Below are positions 54,387-63,273 of a stretch of DNA of 64,000 bases, one piece after another (position 1 is the first letter of the stretch; each line of letters begins with the position of its first letter). The DNA lies in contig NZ_BFFO01000007.1 in assembly GCF_003116835.1 (NCBI RefSeq), positions 1 through 64,000 on the forward strand, in the 5' to 3' direction. Source of the DNA: Lactococcus termiticola (GTDB lineage: Bacteria; Bacillota; Bacilli; Lactobacillales; Streptococcaceae). A program made the position numbers and the translations under genes. The notes below the pieces were generated by a model, which saw only the letters and a program-made list of their open reading frames with translations, did not search any database and was not told the DNA's origin.

Positions 54387-55873
54387 TAAGCTTTACCTCC
54401 TAGACTCGCCTCCAGGGCCTTTCTATCGACCTTGCCATTTTGATTGAGCGGGAAATCATCGACATAGACAAATTTTGTCGGCATCATGTAGTCCATGATG
54501 CTGGTCGAAAGCTCTGCCTTCAATGCCTTGGTATAGGCCCGGTCGGGACTTTCTTCTTTGACGACCAGGATGGCGACGAGGCCTGTGACCTTGTGGTCGG
54601 CATTTTCTTGAGGCAGGACGAGTGCTTTTTCGACTTGCTCTAAGCCAAGCAGGTGGGACTCGATGTCCTGGAGCTCGATTCTAAAGCCGTTAAACTTGAC
54701 TTGAAAGTCAATCCGACCGTTATAATTCAGGATGCCACGTTCATCGATAAAGCCGGCGTCGCCCGTATGATAGGCAGGCTGACCATCGATCTCAAAGAAG
54801 GCCTCGGCCGTCTTTTCAGGATTTTCAAAGTATTCCTTAGCCACAGAGTCGCCGAGGATGACGATTTCCTTGTCAATGATGCGGAGCTCTACACCAGGCT
54901 TGGCCCGGCCGATAGGGACCCGTTTGTATTGCTCGAGAATTTCAGGCGTGACCTGGATTTCAGAGATGGCACCAGTCGCTTCCGTCGGCCCGTAGGTATT
55001 GTAGATAGCCACATTAGGAAAGGCCTTGAGGAGCTTGGTCCCTGTCTTGTGAGTCAGCTCCTCGCCACAGAAGATAAACTGCTGAAGGCTAGGATGATTA
55101 GCCTCGACAAAACTGGGGTCTAGCAGGCAGATGTCAACGAAAGATGGGGTTGAAATCCAGGTGTTGATGGTCGTGCTGTTGAGTCGTTCAAACAAGAGCT
55201 TGAAGTTATTGGTCTCGTCTTTAGAGAGGGAGACCAGGCTCCCACCCTGGGTCAGGCTGGGATACAAGCTGAAGATAGAAAGGTCAAAGCTGTATGGGGG
55301 TTGCTCGAGAATTTGATTGTCAGAAATCTTGACAAAATCCTCATTCATCCAGCGGGTAAAGCTGACCAGATTGTCATGGGTTACCGCAACACCCTTGGGC
55401 ACGCCCGTCGTCCCTGAGGTATAGATGATGTAGTTAATGTCACTACCTGAGACGGCCTTACTCGTATCAAGCTTGTCAAGATCAAAATCAGGATTGGCCT
55501 GGTAGGCCGTGAAGTCGATGGCTTGGCTAAAGAGCTGTTTGAAGTTGCCTTCAACTTCTGCTGTCAGGATGACAACAGAGGGCTGAGAAACACTCAAAAT
55601 CAGCTCTGTCCGCTCAGCTGGCGTGTGGGCATCGACAGGGATATAGGCACGCCCCGTGAGATTAGTCCCCAGCATGGCTGCAAGGCTCAGAAAGTCATTG
55701 CGACCAAAAACCAGGACAGGACGCATGCTGTCGGCCTCTGCTTCGATGAGCTTGGCGATCTGGACGCTGGCATCCATCAGCTCCCGATAGCTAAAGGCCC
55801 GGTCTTTTTCAGCAAGAGCAGTAAAGTCCGGCTTCTGCTTAGCAACATCAATAATTTGTTCTAATAATTTCAT
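54386..55873 (-). CDS. dltA: D-alanine--D-alanyl carrier protein ligase
   Basis: A 495-residue adenylating enzyme. IIYTSGTTGVPKGVAVTH is the ATP-binding P-loop-like motif, and IYNTYGPTEATGAI, YHTGDAGFIDERG, GRIDFQVKFNGFRIEL and PLNQNGKVDRKAL are adenylation motifs A5-A10. It activates D-alanine and loads DltC. A GGGAGAACAAA-type site precedes the ATG. It lies 20 nt after dltX. Confidence 0.96.
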   Translation of the reverse strand: MKLLEQIIDVAKQKPDFTALAEKDRAFSYRELMDASVQIAKLIEAEADSMRPVLVFGRNDFLSLAAMLGTNLTGRAYIPVDAHTPAERTELILSVSQPSVVILTAEVEGNFKQLFSQAIDFTAYQANPDFDLDKLDTSKAVSGSDINYIIYTSGTTGVPKGVAVTHDNLVSFTRWMNEDFVKISDNQILEQPPYSFDLSIFSLYPSLTQGGSLVSLSKDETNNFKLLFERLNSTTINTWISTPSFVDICLLDPSFVEANHPSLQQFIFCGEELTHKTGTKLLKAFPNVAIYNTYGPTEATGAISEIQVTPEILEQYKRVPIGRAKPGVELRIIDKEIVILGDSVAKEYFENPEKTAEAFFEIDGQPAYHTGDAGFIDERGILNYNGRIDFQVKFNGFRIELQDIESHLLGLEQVEKALVLPQENADHKVTGLVAILVVKEESPDRAYTKALKAELSTSIMDYMMPTKFVYVDDFPLNQNGKVDRKALEASLGGKA

Positions 55874-55893
55874 TTTGTTCTCCCTAAAAGCGA

Positions 55894-56022
55894 TTAGAAC
55901 TCATTGTAGATAAAGTGGGCACCGCCAGAATGACTATAGGAATAGAGATAAAGCAGGGCCATGATGATTAAAAAGTACATCAATGTCTTCCCGATAATCT
56001 TCCAAATTTCTTTACTTTTCAT
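55894..56022 (-). CDS. dltX: DltX, small membrane protein of the dlt operon
   Basis: A 42-residue protein: MKSKEIWKIIGKTLMYFLII, one hydrophobic helix (about 12-30), and the conserved C-terminal end HFIYNEF. It is required for D-alanylation in other Firmicutes, and its C-terminal tyrosine is proposed to carry D-alanine. A strong GGAGGAG site overlaps a -10-like TAGAAT. Confidence 0.92.
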   Translation of the reverse strand: MKSKEIWKIIGKTLMYFLIIMALLYLYSYSHSGGAHFIYNEF

Positions 56023-56038
56023 ACTCCTCCATTCTAGC

Positions 56039-56082
56039 AAAAAAATCAGGGCCCAACCTTACAATTTTGTAAGATAAGCCCT
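56039..56082 (-). terminator. Terminator-like hairpin in the dlt leader
   Basis: AGGGC/GCCCT and CTTACA/TGTAAG stems are followed by seven U on the minus strand, just before the dltX ribosome site. It ends the upstream hydrolase transcript. Because a promoter (56110-56138) lies upstream of it, it would also stand in the dlt 5' leader as a possible attenuator. Confidence 0.75.
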
Positions 56083-56109
56083 CATTTTATTGCACTTATC
56101 CTTAATTTA

Positions 56110-56138
56110 ATTATACACTTTTATGTTAGGAGTGTAAA
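56110..56138 (-). promoter_or_regulatory. Candidate dlt promoter upstream of the hairpin
   Basis: TTTACA (56133-56138), 17 bp, TATAAT (56110-56115) on the minus strand. An alternative TGC-TAGAAT (56031-56039) lies after the hairpin and would give a transcript that starts within about 8 nt of the dltX ATG. Confidence 0.65.
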
Positions 56139-56152
56139 ATAACTGAAAAAGA

Positions 56153-57079
56153 CTAGCTATAAAAGAAACGCTCGATAATCCCCTGAGCCTGCGGGTTTTC
56201 ACAGACCTTCCCGTGGTTGGTATTATACTCGCTTCCCCCAAAGACCTCAAAGCTGACCGGACCCCCTTTTTTCTTGAAGAAATGATAGGTCGAAAAGCTA
56301 TCCGCCCAAGGAACAAAATTATCCGACTCCTTACTGCCCGGGTGTTTAGCTGAGAGTAGGAGGGTCTGCGTATCTTTAGGAAACTTCTCTGAATTCTCGG
56401 CCCAATAACTATATTCGGGCGAGCGCTGCTTTGGACCATTTTTTAAGATGTCCTTGAGGCTTTCGCCTGGTTCAGCAGCATAGCGGTCGTTGAACATGCC
56501 GTCCAGCGAGACAAACTTGCCGACCTTTGGCAGTTCCTTATCATTAGAATAATTCATCAAATAACGCAGGACCCCCGCCGCACCGGTCGAGTAGCCCAGC
56601 ATATTGACATGTGGCATATCGTAGTGGGCGACCAGGTAGTCCATGGCTGCCTTTATGCTGTACTCGTAGAGCTTGGGGTCGTTGGTCCCCTTGGTCATGC
56701 CGAGGGCAATCATCGGGTAGAGGTTGCCTTTTTCAATTTTCCCTGTGACATTGACCTTGTAGCCGTCGGTCGGGTCAACCAAGATTTTCAGGCCTGGTTT
56801 GGCTGGATTATTATCAGACTGGTCAATGGCTTTGATCAGCCGGTCAATATTTTTCGTCGTGTCACCTGAAGAGCCCGTCATATATAGGCTTGGGATGACG
56901 ACCAGCTTATGGTCAACCTTGGCATAGACCTGCTTCTCAGGCGGCTGATTGGTCTCAATAAAATATTTGTAAGAAAGGACACCAGCTAAAAAGACCAGGC
57001 CGAGACCTGCTAAAATCAGGAGGCCGTTGAGTATCCTCTTGGTCCTTCGCTTATTTTTTCTACTTCTCAATACAATCAA
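56153..57079 (-). CDS. DUF915 alpha/beta hydrolase, membrane-anchored (paralogue 1)
   Basis: A 308-residue protein with a basic start and one hydrophobic anchor (about 17-37), then an alpha/beta hydrolase. The nucleophile elbow is GYSTGAAG and the C-terminal histidine lies in NTNHGKVCENP. It belongs to the DUF915 cell-surface hydrolase family, whose substrate is unknown. The start codon is TTG (57077-57079) with AGAAAG in front. It shares its plan with the gene upstream. Confidence 0.82.
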   Translation of the reverse strand: MIVLRSRKNKRRTKRILNGLLILAGLGLVFLAGVLSYKYFIETNQPPEKQVYAKVDHKLVVIPSLYMTGSSGDTTKNIDRLIKAIDQSDNNPAKPGLKILVDPTDGYKVNVTGKIEKGNLYPMIALGMTKGTNDPKLYEYSIKAAMDYLVAHYDMPHVNMLGYSTGAAGVLRYLMNYSNDKELPKVGKFVSLDGMFNDRYAAEPGESLKDILKNGPKQRSPEYSYWAENSEKFPKDTQTLLLSAKHPGSKESDNFVPWADSFSTYHFFKKKGGPVSFEVFGGSEYNTNHGKVCENPQAQGIIERFFYS

Positions 57080-57088
57080 TCTTTCTAA

Positions 57089-57952
57089 TTATTGATAAAA
57101 GAATACCTTGGCGTAGTTGATAGCCTTTTCATTTTGGGCCACATGGGCATGGTCTGAATAAGGGCCATCAAAGATGTGATAGCTCACTGGATTGCCGTTT
57201 TTTTGAAGAAGCCAGTAGACAGAAAAAGTATCTGCCCAGGGCACGACCCCGTCTGTCTCTTCTTTGGTGTTGTAGTTGCCGGCCAGGAAAGAAACCTGGA
57301 TGTCGGGCGAGAGCTTCTGGTAGTTGTCCAGCCAGAATTTGTAGTATTTGGACTGGATTTTCGCCCCGGTCTGTAAGACTTCCTTGTAGTCCTGGTCAGG
57401 CTGGGCGGTTGAGGCATTGTACTGGCCATCAAGCGAGAGGAACTTCTTAACAGGAGGCAGGCTCCGGTCAAAGCTGTAATCAATCAGATAGTGATAGACG
57501 CCTGAACCACCGGCTGAATAGCCCATGACATTGACATAGGGAACATCGTATTTGCCGGCCAGATAGGACATGACAGCGTGGAGGGCCTCCTCGTACTTGG
57601 TAGAGTTATTGGTCCCCTTTTCCATGCCGACCTCGATGATGGGGTTATGGCTTCGCTTATCCAGCTTGCCTGAGACCTTCAGGCTGTTATCCTTGTTCAC
57701 GACAATCTCAAGACCCCGCTCAGCGTGGACGGTCTTATCCTTCAAGATTTCGGTAATCATTGGGTCAATGCTTGAGATTTGGCCATCCGAGCCTGTGATG
57801 TAAATCGTCGGATAGATAGTAAGCTTGCCGCCTGATTTTTCAGCTGGAGGCTCGTGGGTCGCATTGCTATAGGCAATACCTGAGGCAAAGCCTCCGGCCA
57901 GGAGGGCGAGCCCTGTAGCAATGCTCAAGCTAATTTTCACCGTTTTTTTCAT
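57089..57952 (-). CDS. DUF915 alpha/beta hydrolase, exported (paralogue 2)
   Basis: A 287-residue protein. Residues 1-27 form a signal or anchor (MKKTVKISLSIATGLALLAGG). The hydrolase domain has PTIYITGSDGQISSID, MGYSAGGSGVYHYL with the nucleophile, LAGNYN and a late histidine (DHAHVAQNE). It aligns throughout with the next gene (9 nt apart), so the pair arose by tandem duplication. A GAGGA site precedes the ATG. Confidence 0.82.
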   Translation of the reverse strand: MKKTVKISLSIATGLALLAGGFASGIAYSNATHEPPAEKSGGKLTIYPTIYITGSDGQISSIDPMITEILKDKTVHAERGLEIVVNKDNSLKVSGKLDKRSHNPIIEVGMEKGTNNSTKYEEALHAVMSYLAGKYDVPYVNVMGYSAGGSGVYHYLIDYSFDRSLPPVKKFLSLDGQYNASTAQPDQDYKEVLQTGAKIQSKYYKFWLDNYQKLSPDIQVSFLAGNYNTKEETDGVVPWADTFSVYWLLQKNGNPVSYHIFDGPYSDHAHVAQNEKAINYAKVFFYQ

Positions 57953-58042
57953 TATTTTGTCCTCGCGAGCTATTTTAGAAAATTATAAGTCATTGAACTG
58001 AAAGCCAGCTGAAATGAGTGGGAAAATTTACGATTGTCTGAG

Positions 58043-58098
58043 AAAGGCCTCTGGCACAACAACGCTGTTTATCTAAGCGTTATGGCCAGAAGCCTTTT
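58043..58098 (-). terminator. Terminator of the purDE unit
   Basis: An interrupted stem (AAAGGC ... GCCTTT, CTGGC/GGCCAG and AACGC/GCGTT) begins right at the purE stop codon. The U-tract is short, so termination may be partial. Confidence 0.6.
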
Positions 58099-58585
58099 AC
58101 TTGTTCAGTTCTTCAGTTGAGGCTATTGACTGCTCAGCAGACGCATTTCTGAAGGCCTCTAAGCTCTTGTAAAGCTGGGCATCTTCATTGGCCAGGAGCT
58201 GGGTCGCATAGAGGGCTGCATTTTTTGCCCCGGCCACACCGATCGCCATGCTGGCCACCGGCACTCCAGCCGGCATCTGCACAATGCTATAGAGGCTGTC
58301 AACACCTGACAGGGCCCGGCTCTGTATGGGCACCCCAATCACTGGCACCAGTGTCTGGGCGGCGACCATGCCAGGCAGGTGGGCGGCCCCACCAGCTCCA
58401 GCGATGATGGCCTTGTAGCCAGCAGACTTTGCTCCAGCCGCAAAGTCTGCCATAAGGGCAGGTGTCCGGTGGGCTGAGACGACCTTCTTGTCGTATTCAA
58501 TTCCAAAATCGTTCAGGATTTTTCCTGCTTCTTTCATGGTCTCCCAGTCTGAGATAGAACCCATGATGATTGCTATTTTTGCCAT
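58097..58585 (-). CDS. purE: N5-CAIR mutase
   Basis: A 162-residue class I PurE that converts N5-CAIR to CAIR. The motif GSISDWETM at the N-terminus, the catalytic histidine in SAHRTP, and [14 protein letters not shown] are clear. It follows the LURP-one gene by 9 nt and is the last gene before a terminator. Its partner purK is about 6.7 kb downstream. Confidence 0.95.
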   Translation of the reverse strand: MAKIAIIMGSISDWETMKEAGKILNDFGIEYDKKVVSAHRTPALMADFAAGAKSAGYKAIIAGAGGAAHLPGMVAAQTLVPVIGVPIQSRALSGVDSLYSIVQMPAGVPVASMAIGVAGAKNAALYATQLLANEDAQLYKSLEAFRNASAEQSIASTEELNK

Positions 58586-58594
58586 TTTTTCTCC

Positions 58595-59083
58595 TTAGTC
58601 GATAGCGACAAGATTCTCCTCTTTCTTCACATAATCAATCGCAAGGACCAGCCCCAGCACCAGGAGCTCATCTGCCTTATTCATGACCTCGATTTGGTAC
58701 TTATCTCGGATGGAAACCCAGGCCTTATCAATCCGGCCCAGGGTCTGGCCATTGCGTTGAATCTCGAAATTCATATCCCAAATATTACCGACAAGCTTGA
58801 TGCCCAGGGCATCAATATCATATTTCGGCTTAAAGACAGAAAGCTTCTTCGTGATGGTCGCAACGGTCTCGCCGTCGATTTCTAGGAAAAATTTTGGCAG
58901 GAGACTGACCAACTTGTGAACCACACGGGCCCGGGCCTTGCCGTCCTTATCATAAATCGTAAATTCCTTTGGAACCTTCAAAAAACTGCCTTTGAGGCGA
59001 TATTTTTCATTGCCGGCCTCATCTTCGACCCAAAACTCGCCAGCCAGTGAAAAGATTTTTCCGTTGACCTCTAACATACTCAT
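58595..59083 (-). CDS. LURP-one-related (DUF567) protein
   Basis: A 162-residue beta-barrel protein of the Tubby-like LURP-one family. FSLAGEFWVEDEAGNEKYRLKG, KEFTIYDKDGKARARV and the FEIQRNGQTLGRIDKAW strands repeat the xxG/D-turn pattern. Members may bind phospholipids, but the bacterial role is not known. The ATG used is 1 nt after the purD stop codon, with GGGAG in front. It lies between purD and purE and must share their transcript. Confidence 0.8.
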   Translation of the reverse strand: MSMLEVNGKIFSLAGEFWVEDEAGNEKYRLKGSFLKVPKEFTIYDKDGKARARVVHKLVSLLPKFFLEIDGETVATITKKLSVFKPKYDIDALGIKLVGNIWDMNFEIQRNGQTLGRIDKAWVSIRDKYQIEVMNKADELLVLGLVLAIDYVKKEENLVAID

Positions 59084-59084
59084 G

Positions 59085-60320
59085 CTAAACTCCCTTACTT
59101 CCGATGTCATGACGGTAAAATAAGCCGTCAAATTTTATTTTATCAAGTTTATCATAGAGTAATTGTTGGGTTTTTGCAAGCTCTCTACCGCTCGCAGATA
59201 CAAGCAGGACCCGGCCACCTTTGGAATAAAGCTGACCATCTTTTTCCGTCACACCTGCATAGTAAAGCTCCATATCATCGCCCAGCTCTGGAAGCTTCAC
59301 AGAAGCCTCGACCTTGCCAGGATAGCCTTCTGAGGCAATGACAACACCGAGCCTGACGCCATCTTTCTCCCAGCGAGGCTCGACTTTCCTGCCTTCAAGA
59401 AGGGCTAAAATCAGTTCCAGCAGGTCAGACTCGAGTCGGGGCAGGACAACCTGGGTCTCTGGGTCGCCAAATCGGGCGTTGAATTCTATGGTTTTTATCC
59501 CATCTGCTGTCAGCATGAGGCCAGCGTAAAGGACACCAGTAAAAGAGCGTCCTTCAGCAATCATGCCAGCGACTGTCGGCTTGACCACCTGCTCAAAGGC
59601 CTCATTGACCACTGCTTCAGGAATATGGGGCACCGGACTATAGGCCCCCATGCCTCCTGTGTTTGGCCCCTTATCGCCATCAAAGGCCCGCTTATGGTCC
59701 TGGGCAATCGGCATCGGATAGATTCTGCCTTCATGGACAAAGCTAAAAAGTGAGAATTCTTCGCCTTCCAGATATTCTTCGATGACGACCTTGCCTTGGT
59801 CACCTTCAAAAATGTCTCGGAGGGCGACTTCTGCTGTGTCTAAATCCATGGCGACGGTCACACCTTTGCCAGCAGCGAGGCCATCTGCCTTGATGACAAT
59901 CGGTGCCCCTTGCTCACGGACATAGCTTAGAGAAGCCTCTAAGCTCTCAAAGCTGGAGTAGACCGCCGTTGGGACATCATATTTTGCCATCAGGGCCTTG
60001 GCAAAGTCCTTGCTGACTTCGATTTCAGAAGCTTCTTTAGTCGGACCAAAAATCTTGAGGCCGGCTTCTAAAAAGGCGTCGACAATGCCATTTGCCAGGG
60101 CAGTTTCCGGCCCTACAAAGGTCAGACCAATCTTATTTTCCTTGGCAAAGTTGACCAGGGCCTGATTATCCAGCTCACTGATAGCGACGGGCTCAATCCC
60201 GTCCTGCTTCATCCCAGGATTGCCAGGGGTAACGTAGACCCGCTCTGCCAGCGGGCTCTCCATCATCTTCTTTGCAATGGCGTGCTCACGACCGCCTGCT
60301 CCAATTACTAGTATATTCAT
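59085..60320 (-). CDS. purD: Phosphoribosylamine--glycine ligase
   Basis: A 411-residue ATP-grasp enzyme (GARS) of purine synthesis. The N-terminus is NILVIGAGGREHAIAKKM, and KADGLAAGKGVTVA, GPNTGGMGAYSP and FNARFGDPETQVVLPR mark the active site. Its ATG lies 6 nt after TAAAAT with no ribosome site. Two PurBoxes lie upstream. It is the first gene of purD / LURP-one / purE. Confidence 0.95.
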   Translation of the reverse strand: MNILVIGAGGREHAIAKKMMESPLAERVYVTPGNPGMKQDGIEPVAISELDNQALVNFAKENKIGLTFVGPETALANGIVDAFLEAGLKIFGPTKEASEIEVSKDFAKALMAKYDVPTAVYSSFESLEASLSYVREQGAPIVIKADGLAAGKGVTVAMDLDTAEVALRDIFEGDQGKVVIEEYLEGEEFSLFSFVHEGRIYPMPIAQDHKRAFDGDKGPNTGGMGAYSPVPHIPEAVVNEAFEQVVKPTVAGMIAEGRSFTGVLYAGLMLTADGIKTIEFNARFGDPETQVVLPRLESDLLELILALLEGRKVEPRWEKDGVRLGVVIASEGYPGKVEASVKLPELGDDMELYYAGVTEKDGQLYSKGGRVLLVSASGRELAKTQQLLYDKLDKIKFDGLFYRHDIGSKGV

Positions 60321-60326
60321 AGTTAT

Positions 60327-60332
60327 ATTTTA
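60327..60332 (-). promoter_or_regulatory. -10 element of purD, apparently leaderless
   Basis: TAAAAT on the minus strand ends 6 nt before the purD ATG, with TTTTCA at 17-bp spacing as -35. Confidence 0.6.
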
Positions 60333-60337
60333 TGCAA

Positions 60338-60350
60338 ATTGTTCGTCTTT
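60338..60350 (-). promoter_or_regulatory. PurBox-like motif, proximal, at purD
   Basis: AAAGACGAACAAT matches AWWWCCGAACWWT at 11 of 13 positions and is centred about 24 bp upstream of the start codon. Confidence 0.5.
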
Positions 60351-60379
60351 GAAAAGAAAAAGTCCTGATTCCAGGACGC

Positions 60380-61426
60380 TTATCTTTTTATTGTTCGGAA
60401 AAAGGCCTTGCTGACTTCTCGGGCTGTCCGCTCGACATTGGCCAGTGTGCCTTCTTTTTTCATGGCTTCATCAAGAGGCAGAGGCCTTGACTGGATGGAA
60501 AAGCTGGCCAGGAGTAGCTCATCAAGCTGACCTAGGTCGGCCTCCACAGTTCCTGCCAGGGCAATGACCGGTACAGAAGCCCGCTCAGCCAGTCTGGCAA
60601 TCCCATAAGGGACCTTGCCTTTTTGACTCTGGGCATCCAGCCGGCCTTCGCCAGTGACGACCAAGTCCACCTTTGGAATCGCCTGGTCAAGGCCGATGAT
60701 GCTGGCAATCGTCTGAAAGCCTGATTTTAGCTCACCATCAAGCAGGGCAATCGCGCCACCAAGACCGCCAGCTGCACCTGTTCCCGCAATTGCCTGAAGG
60801 TCGATGCCTTTTTCTTGCTTCATCATTTTAGCAAACTGCAGGGCCTGCTGGTCCATGGCTTCAATCTGCTCTGGGCTCGCCCCCTTTTGTCTGGCAAAGG
60901 TCCTGGCATAGCCTTCAGGGCCGGCGTAGACATTATCGACATCTGTCAGCCCAATCAGTCGGAGACCAGACAGATTTTCTTTTTCTAACGCCTCATAAAA
61001 TCCCAAGCCACCGTCAGAGCTCCCTGTCCCACCTAGGGCAAGCAGAATCTCCGTCGCCCCACGCTTTTTGGCATCCAGGACAAGCTTAGCTAAACCTCTG
61101 GAACTAGCCGCTGCGACCGTCTCAGAACTCGGCCTGATCTTGTCAATGCCCAATACTGTCGCTCCCTCGATAAAGGCCTGCTGGCCGGCTAAAAGATAGC
61201 TCGCCTGGACAGACCGTCCCAATAAGTCTAGCGTCTCAACAGGAATCATCTCTCCAGTAACCTCCTGGCGAATAGCTTCAAGGCTCCCCTCGCCACCATC
61301 GGCCACATCAAAGGTCAAAACTTCCGCATCCGAAAAAAGGGACAAGACGCCCTTTTTCACTGCCTGATTTAGTTCATGAGAGCTGGCTGAGCCCTTAAAG
61401 CTGTCAACTGCAACAAGAATCTTCAT
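60380..61426 (-). CDS. Glycerate kinase
   Basis: A 348-residue GlxK-type glycerate kinase family protein. Landmarks are KILVAVDSFKGSASSHELNQAVKKG, DVADGGEGSLEAI, LALGGTGSSDGGLGFYEALE, and VTGEGRLDAQSQKGKVPYGIARLA. It phosphorylates glycerate with ATP. The start is MKILVAV, with AGGAG before it. The ORF stays open 24 codons further through xseB. It ends 60 nt before purD, and its tail holds the distal PurBox. Confidence 0.9.
   Translation of the reverse strand: MKILVAVDSFKGSASSHELNQAVKKGVLSLFSDAEVLTFDVADGGEGSLEAIRQEVTGEMIPVETLDLLGRSVQASYLLAGQQAFIEGATVLGIDKIRPSSETVAAASSRGLAKLVLDAKKRGATEILLALGGTGSSDGGLGFYEALEKENLSGLRLIGLTDVDNVYAGPEGYARTFARQKGASPEQIEAMDQQALQFAKMMKQEKGIDLQAIAGTGAAGGLGGAIALLDGELKSGFQTIASIIGLDQAIPKVDLVVTGEGRLDAQSQKGKVPYGIARLAERASVPVIALAGTVEADLGQLDELLLASFSIQSRPLPLDEAMKKEGTLANVERTAREVSKAFFRTIKR
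60390..60402 (-). promoter_or_regulatory. PurBox, distal, at purD
   Basis: TTTTCCGAACAAT matches the PurBox at 12 of 13 positions. Its centre is about 76 bp from the predicted start of transcription, equal to the distance known for L. lactis PurR activation. It overlaps the end of the glycerate kinase gene. Confidence 0.78.
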
Positions 61427-61427
61427 C

Positions 61428-61652
61428 TTATTCTCCTGCAAATTCACTTTCGCTGTCGTCTTTTGCCACGATTTTGACCAACGTTTGTTCGGCCTCATCG
61501 AGGGTCTTTTTAAGCTTATCAGAAAGCTTCATGCCTTTTTGAAATTCAGCAATCGCATCCTCTAAGGCAACATCTCCAGATTCCAGCTTCTTGACGATAC
61601 TGTCAAGCTCCGAGAGATTTTCTTCAAATGTCGCTTCTTTTTTAGTTGGCAA
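61428..61652 (-). CDS. xseB: Exodeoxyribonuclease VII small subunit
   Basis: A 74-residue Xse[37 protein letters not shown] is the family core, a helical hairpin that caps XseA. It overlaps the end of xseA by 11 bp and ends 1 nt before glycerate kinase starts. Confidence 0.95.
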   Translation of the reverse strand: MPTKKEATFEENLSELDSIVKKLESGDVALEDAIAEFQKGMKLSDKLKKTLDEAEQTLVKIVAKDDSESEFAGE

Positions 61653-62898
61653 TGGTCGCCCCTACCTTTCCGTCAGCTAGGTCAAGTTCTACCTTGTCTC
61701 CAGCCTTCACATCTTTTTTAGATTTTATAATTTTTCCGTCTTCATTGGTTACCAGAGCAAAGCCTCTGGCCTTGATATTTGAAATATCAAGTAAGAGCAT
61801 GGCCTGGTAGAGTTGTTCAAAGCGGTGTTTTCTAGCTTCTAGTAGCTTCTTATAGGCCGGTGTCAAACGGCTATCTAGCATGCTATAGTCGTGCTTGCCC
61901 TGGGTCAGCTTTTGCTCTGTGAGTCGATGCATCCGCTCGGTCAGCTGTTCCAGCTTCATGATATGGCCGTCATAAAGCCGTTCCGGCTGTCTGAAGACCA
62001 CTGCATTAGAGAGCTTTTCTAAGCGAATCCTTAATTGTTTTGTCAAATTAAGCAAGGCATTACGTTCCCGCTGTTCTGCATCAGCTAGCCAGGCGAGTAA
62101 ATCCGCCTTGCTGTTTGGCGTTGCCAGCTCTGCCGCAGCTGTTGGCGTCGCCGCCCGTCGGTCTGCTGCAAAGTCTGAGAGGGTCGTATCGGTCTCGTGG
62201 CCTACACTGGAGATGATCGGCAGGCGACTCTCAAAAATGGCCCTAACCACGATTTCTTCATTGAAACACCAGAGGTCCTCAATCGAACCCCCACCCCGGC
62301 CAATAATCAGGAGGTCAATGTCCTCCCGAAGATTGGCCCGGCGGATGTTTTCAGCAATCTCCTGGGCTGAGCCCTCCCCCTGAACCTTGGTCGGATAGAG
62401 GACAATCTCAGACATGGGGAAACGTCGGTTGACCGTCGTGATAATGTCTCGGATGACAGCACCTGACGGGCTGGTCACCACTGCAATCTTCTTTGAAAAT
62501 TGGGGCAGGGCCTGCTTATGGCGGTCATCAAAGAGGCCTTCGGCCGTCAGCTTCTTCTTGAGCTGCTCAAACTGGACGGCGAGGGCCCCGATCCCATCAG
62601 GGACCAGCTCTTCAATCTGAATCGAATAAGAGCCATTCGGTGCATAGAGGGCCACACGGCCAATGGCTAGGACCTTCATGCCTTCTTCCAGCTGAAAATT
62701 AAGTTTTCTAAAATTTCCAGCCCACATGGTCGCCTGAATCACAGCATTTTCGTCTTTGAGGGCGAAATACTGGTGGCTGGGCCGTTGCCGGAAATTTGAG
62801 ACCTCGCCAGTCAGGTAGACCCGCTCCAAATAAGGGTCCTTGTCAAACTTGGCCTTGAGGTACTTGGTCAGGAGGGAAACAGATAAATATTCTGCCAT
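61642..62898 (-). CDS. xseA: Exodeoxyribonuclease VII large subunit
   Basis: A 418-residue XseA that degrades single-stranded DNA. The OB fold comprises about 1-100 ([24 protein letters not shown]). The catalytic region has [30 protein letters not shown] and [28 protein letters not shown], and a coiled coil follows. The start [10 protein letters not shown] lies just after the upstream gene stop codon with GGAG in front. Five more codons in frame are unlikely. Confidence 0.94.
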   Translation of the reverse strand: MAEYLSVSLLTKYLKAKFDKDPYLERVYLTGEVSNFRQRPSHQYFALKDENAVIQATMWAGNFRKLNFQLEEGMKVLAIGRVALYAPNGSYSIQIEELVPDGIGALAVQFEQLKKKLTAEGLFDDRHKQALPQFSKKIAVVTSPSGAVIRDIITTVNRRFPMSEIVLYPTKVQGEGSAQEIAENIRRANLREDIDLLIIGRGGGSIEDLWCFNEEIVVRAIFESRLPIISSVGHETDTTLSDFAADRRAATPTAAAELATPNSKADLLAWLADAEQRERNALLNLTKQLRIRLEKLSNAVVFRQPERLYDGHIMKLEQLTERMHRLTEQKLTQGKHDYSMLDSRLTPAYKKLLEARKHRFEQLYQAMLLLDISNIKARGFALVTNEDGKIIKSKKDVKAGDKVELDLADGKVGATIAN

Positions 62899-62899
62899 T

Positions 62900-63259
62900 T
62901 TAAGCTCCTCCATTTGTTGCTGTCAAAAAGATGGAAATGACGGCCACCAACAGCAGGCAGATGCCGACAAAGACCAGGCTCAGCCGTTGGATACCCTTGA
63001 GCTTTTTAAAATGAAATTTTCTAGCAAAGAAAATAAGAAGGCCAAGCAGGATAAGACTGTAGACAATCAAGAGCCAAGAGGGAATCCCAAAGCCTGGCAG
63101 GAAAAAATTGAGCAAAACAAAGACAAAGCTAATCAGCGTGGCAGATAAGCCAAGGCTTTTTGCCTCTTTGGTCGGCTCAATCCTGGCCCCAAAGCTAAAG
63201 GCGTAGACCAGGAAAATCAGGGCCAGGGCAGGAAGGCCTAACAAAAATAGAAATAACAT
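62900..63259 (-). CDS. Unknown four-helix membrane protein
   Basis: A 119-residue protein with four hydrophobic segments (about 1-22, 38-55, 60-78 and 92-112) and no recognised family. GAGGA precedes the ATG. It is between the 55-residue ORF and xseA in the folD-xse run. Confidence 0.65.
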   Translation of the reverse strand: MLFLFLLGLPALALIFLVYAFSFGARIEPTKEAKSLGLSATLISFVFVLLNFFLPGFGIPSWLLIVYSLILLGLLIFFARKFHFKKLKGIQRLSLVFVGICLLLVAVISIFLTATNGGA

Positions 63260-63273
63260 AAGTCCTCAGTTCT

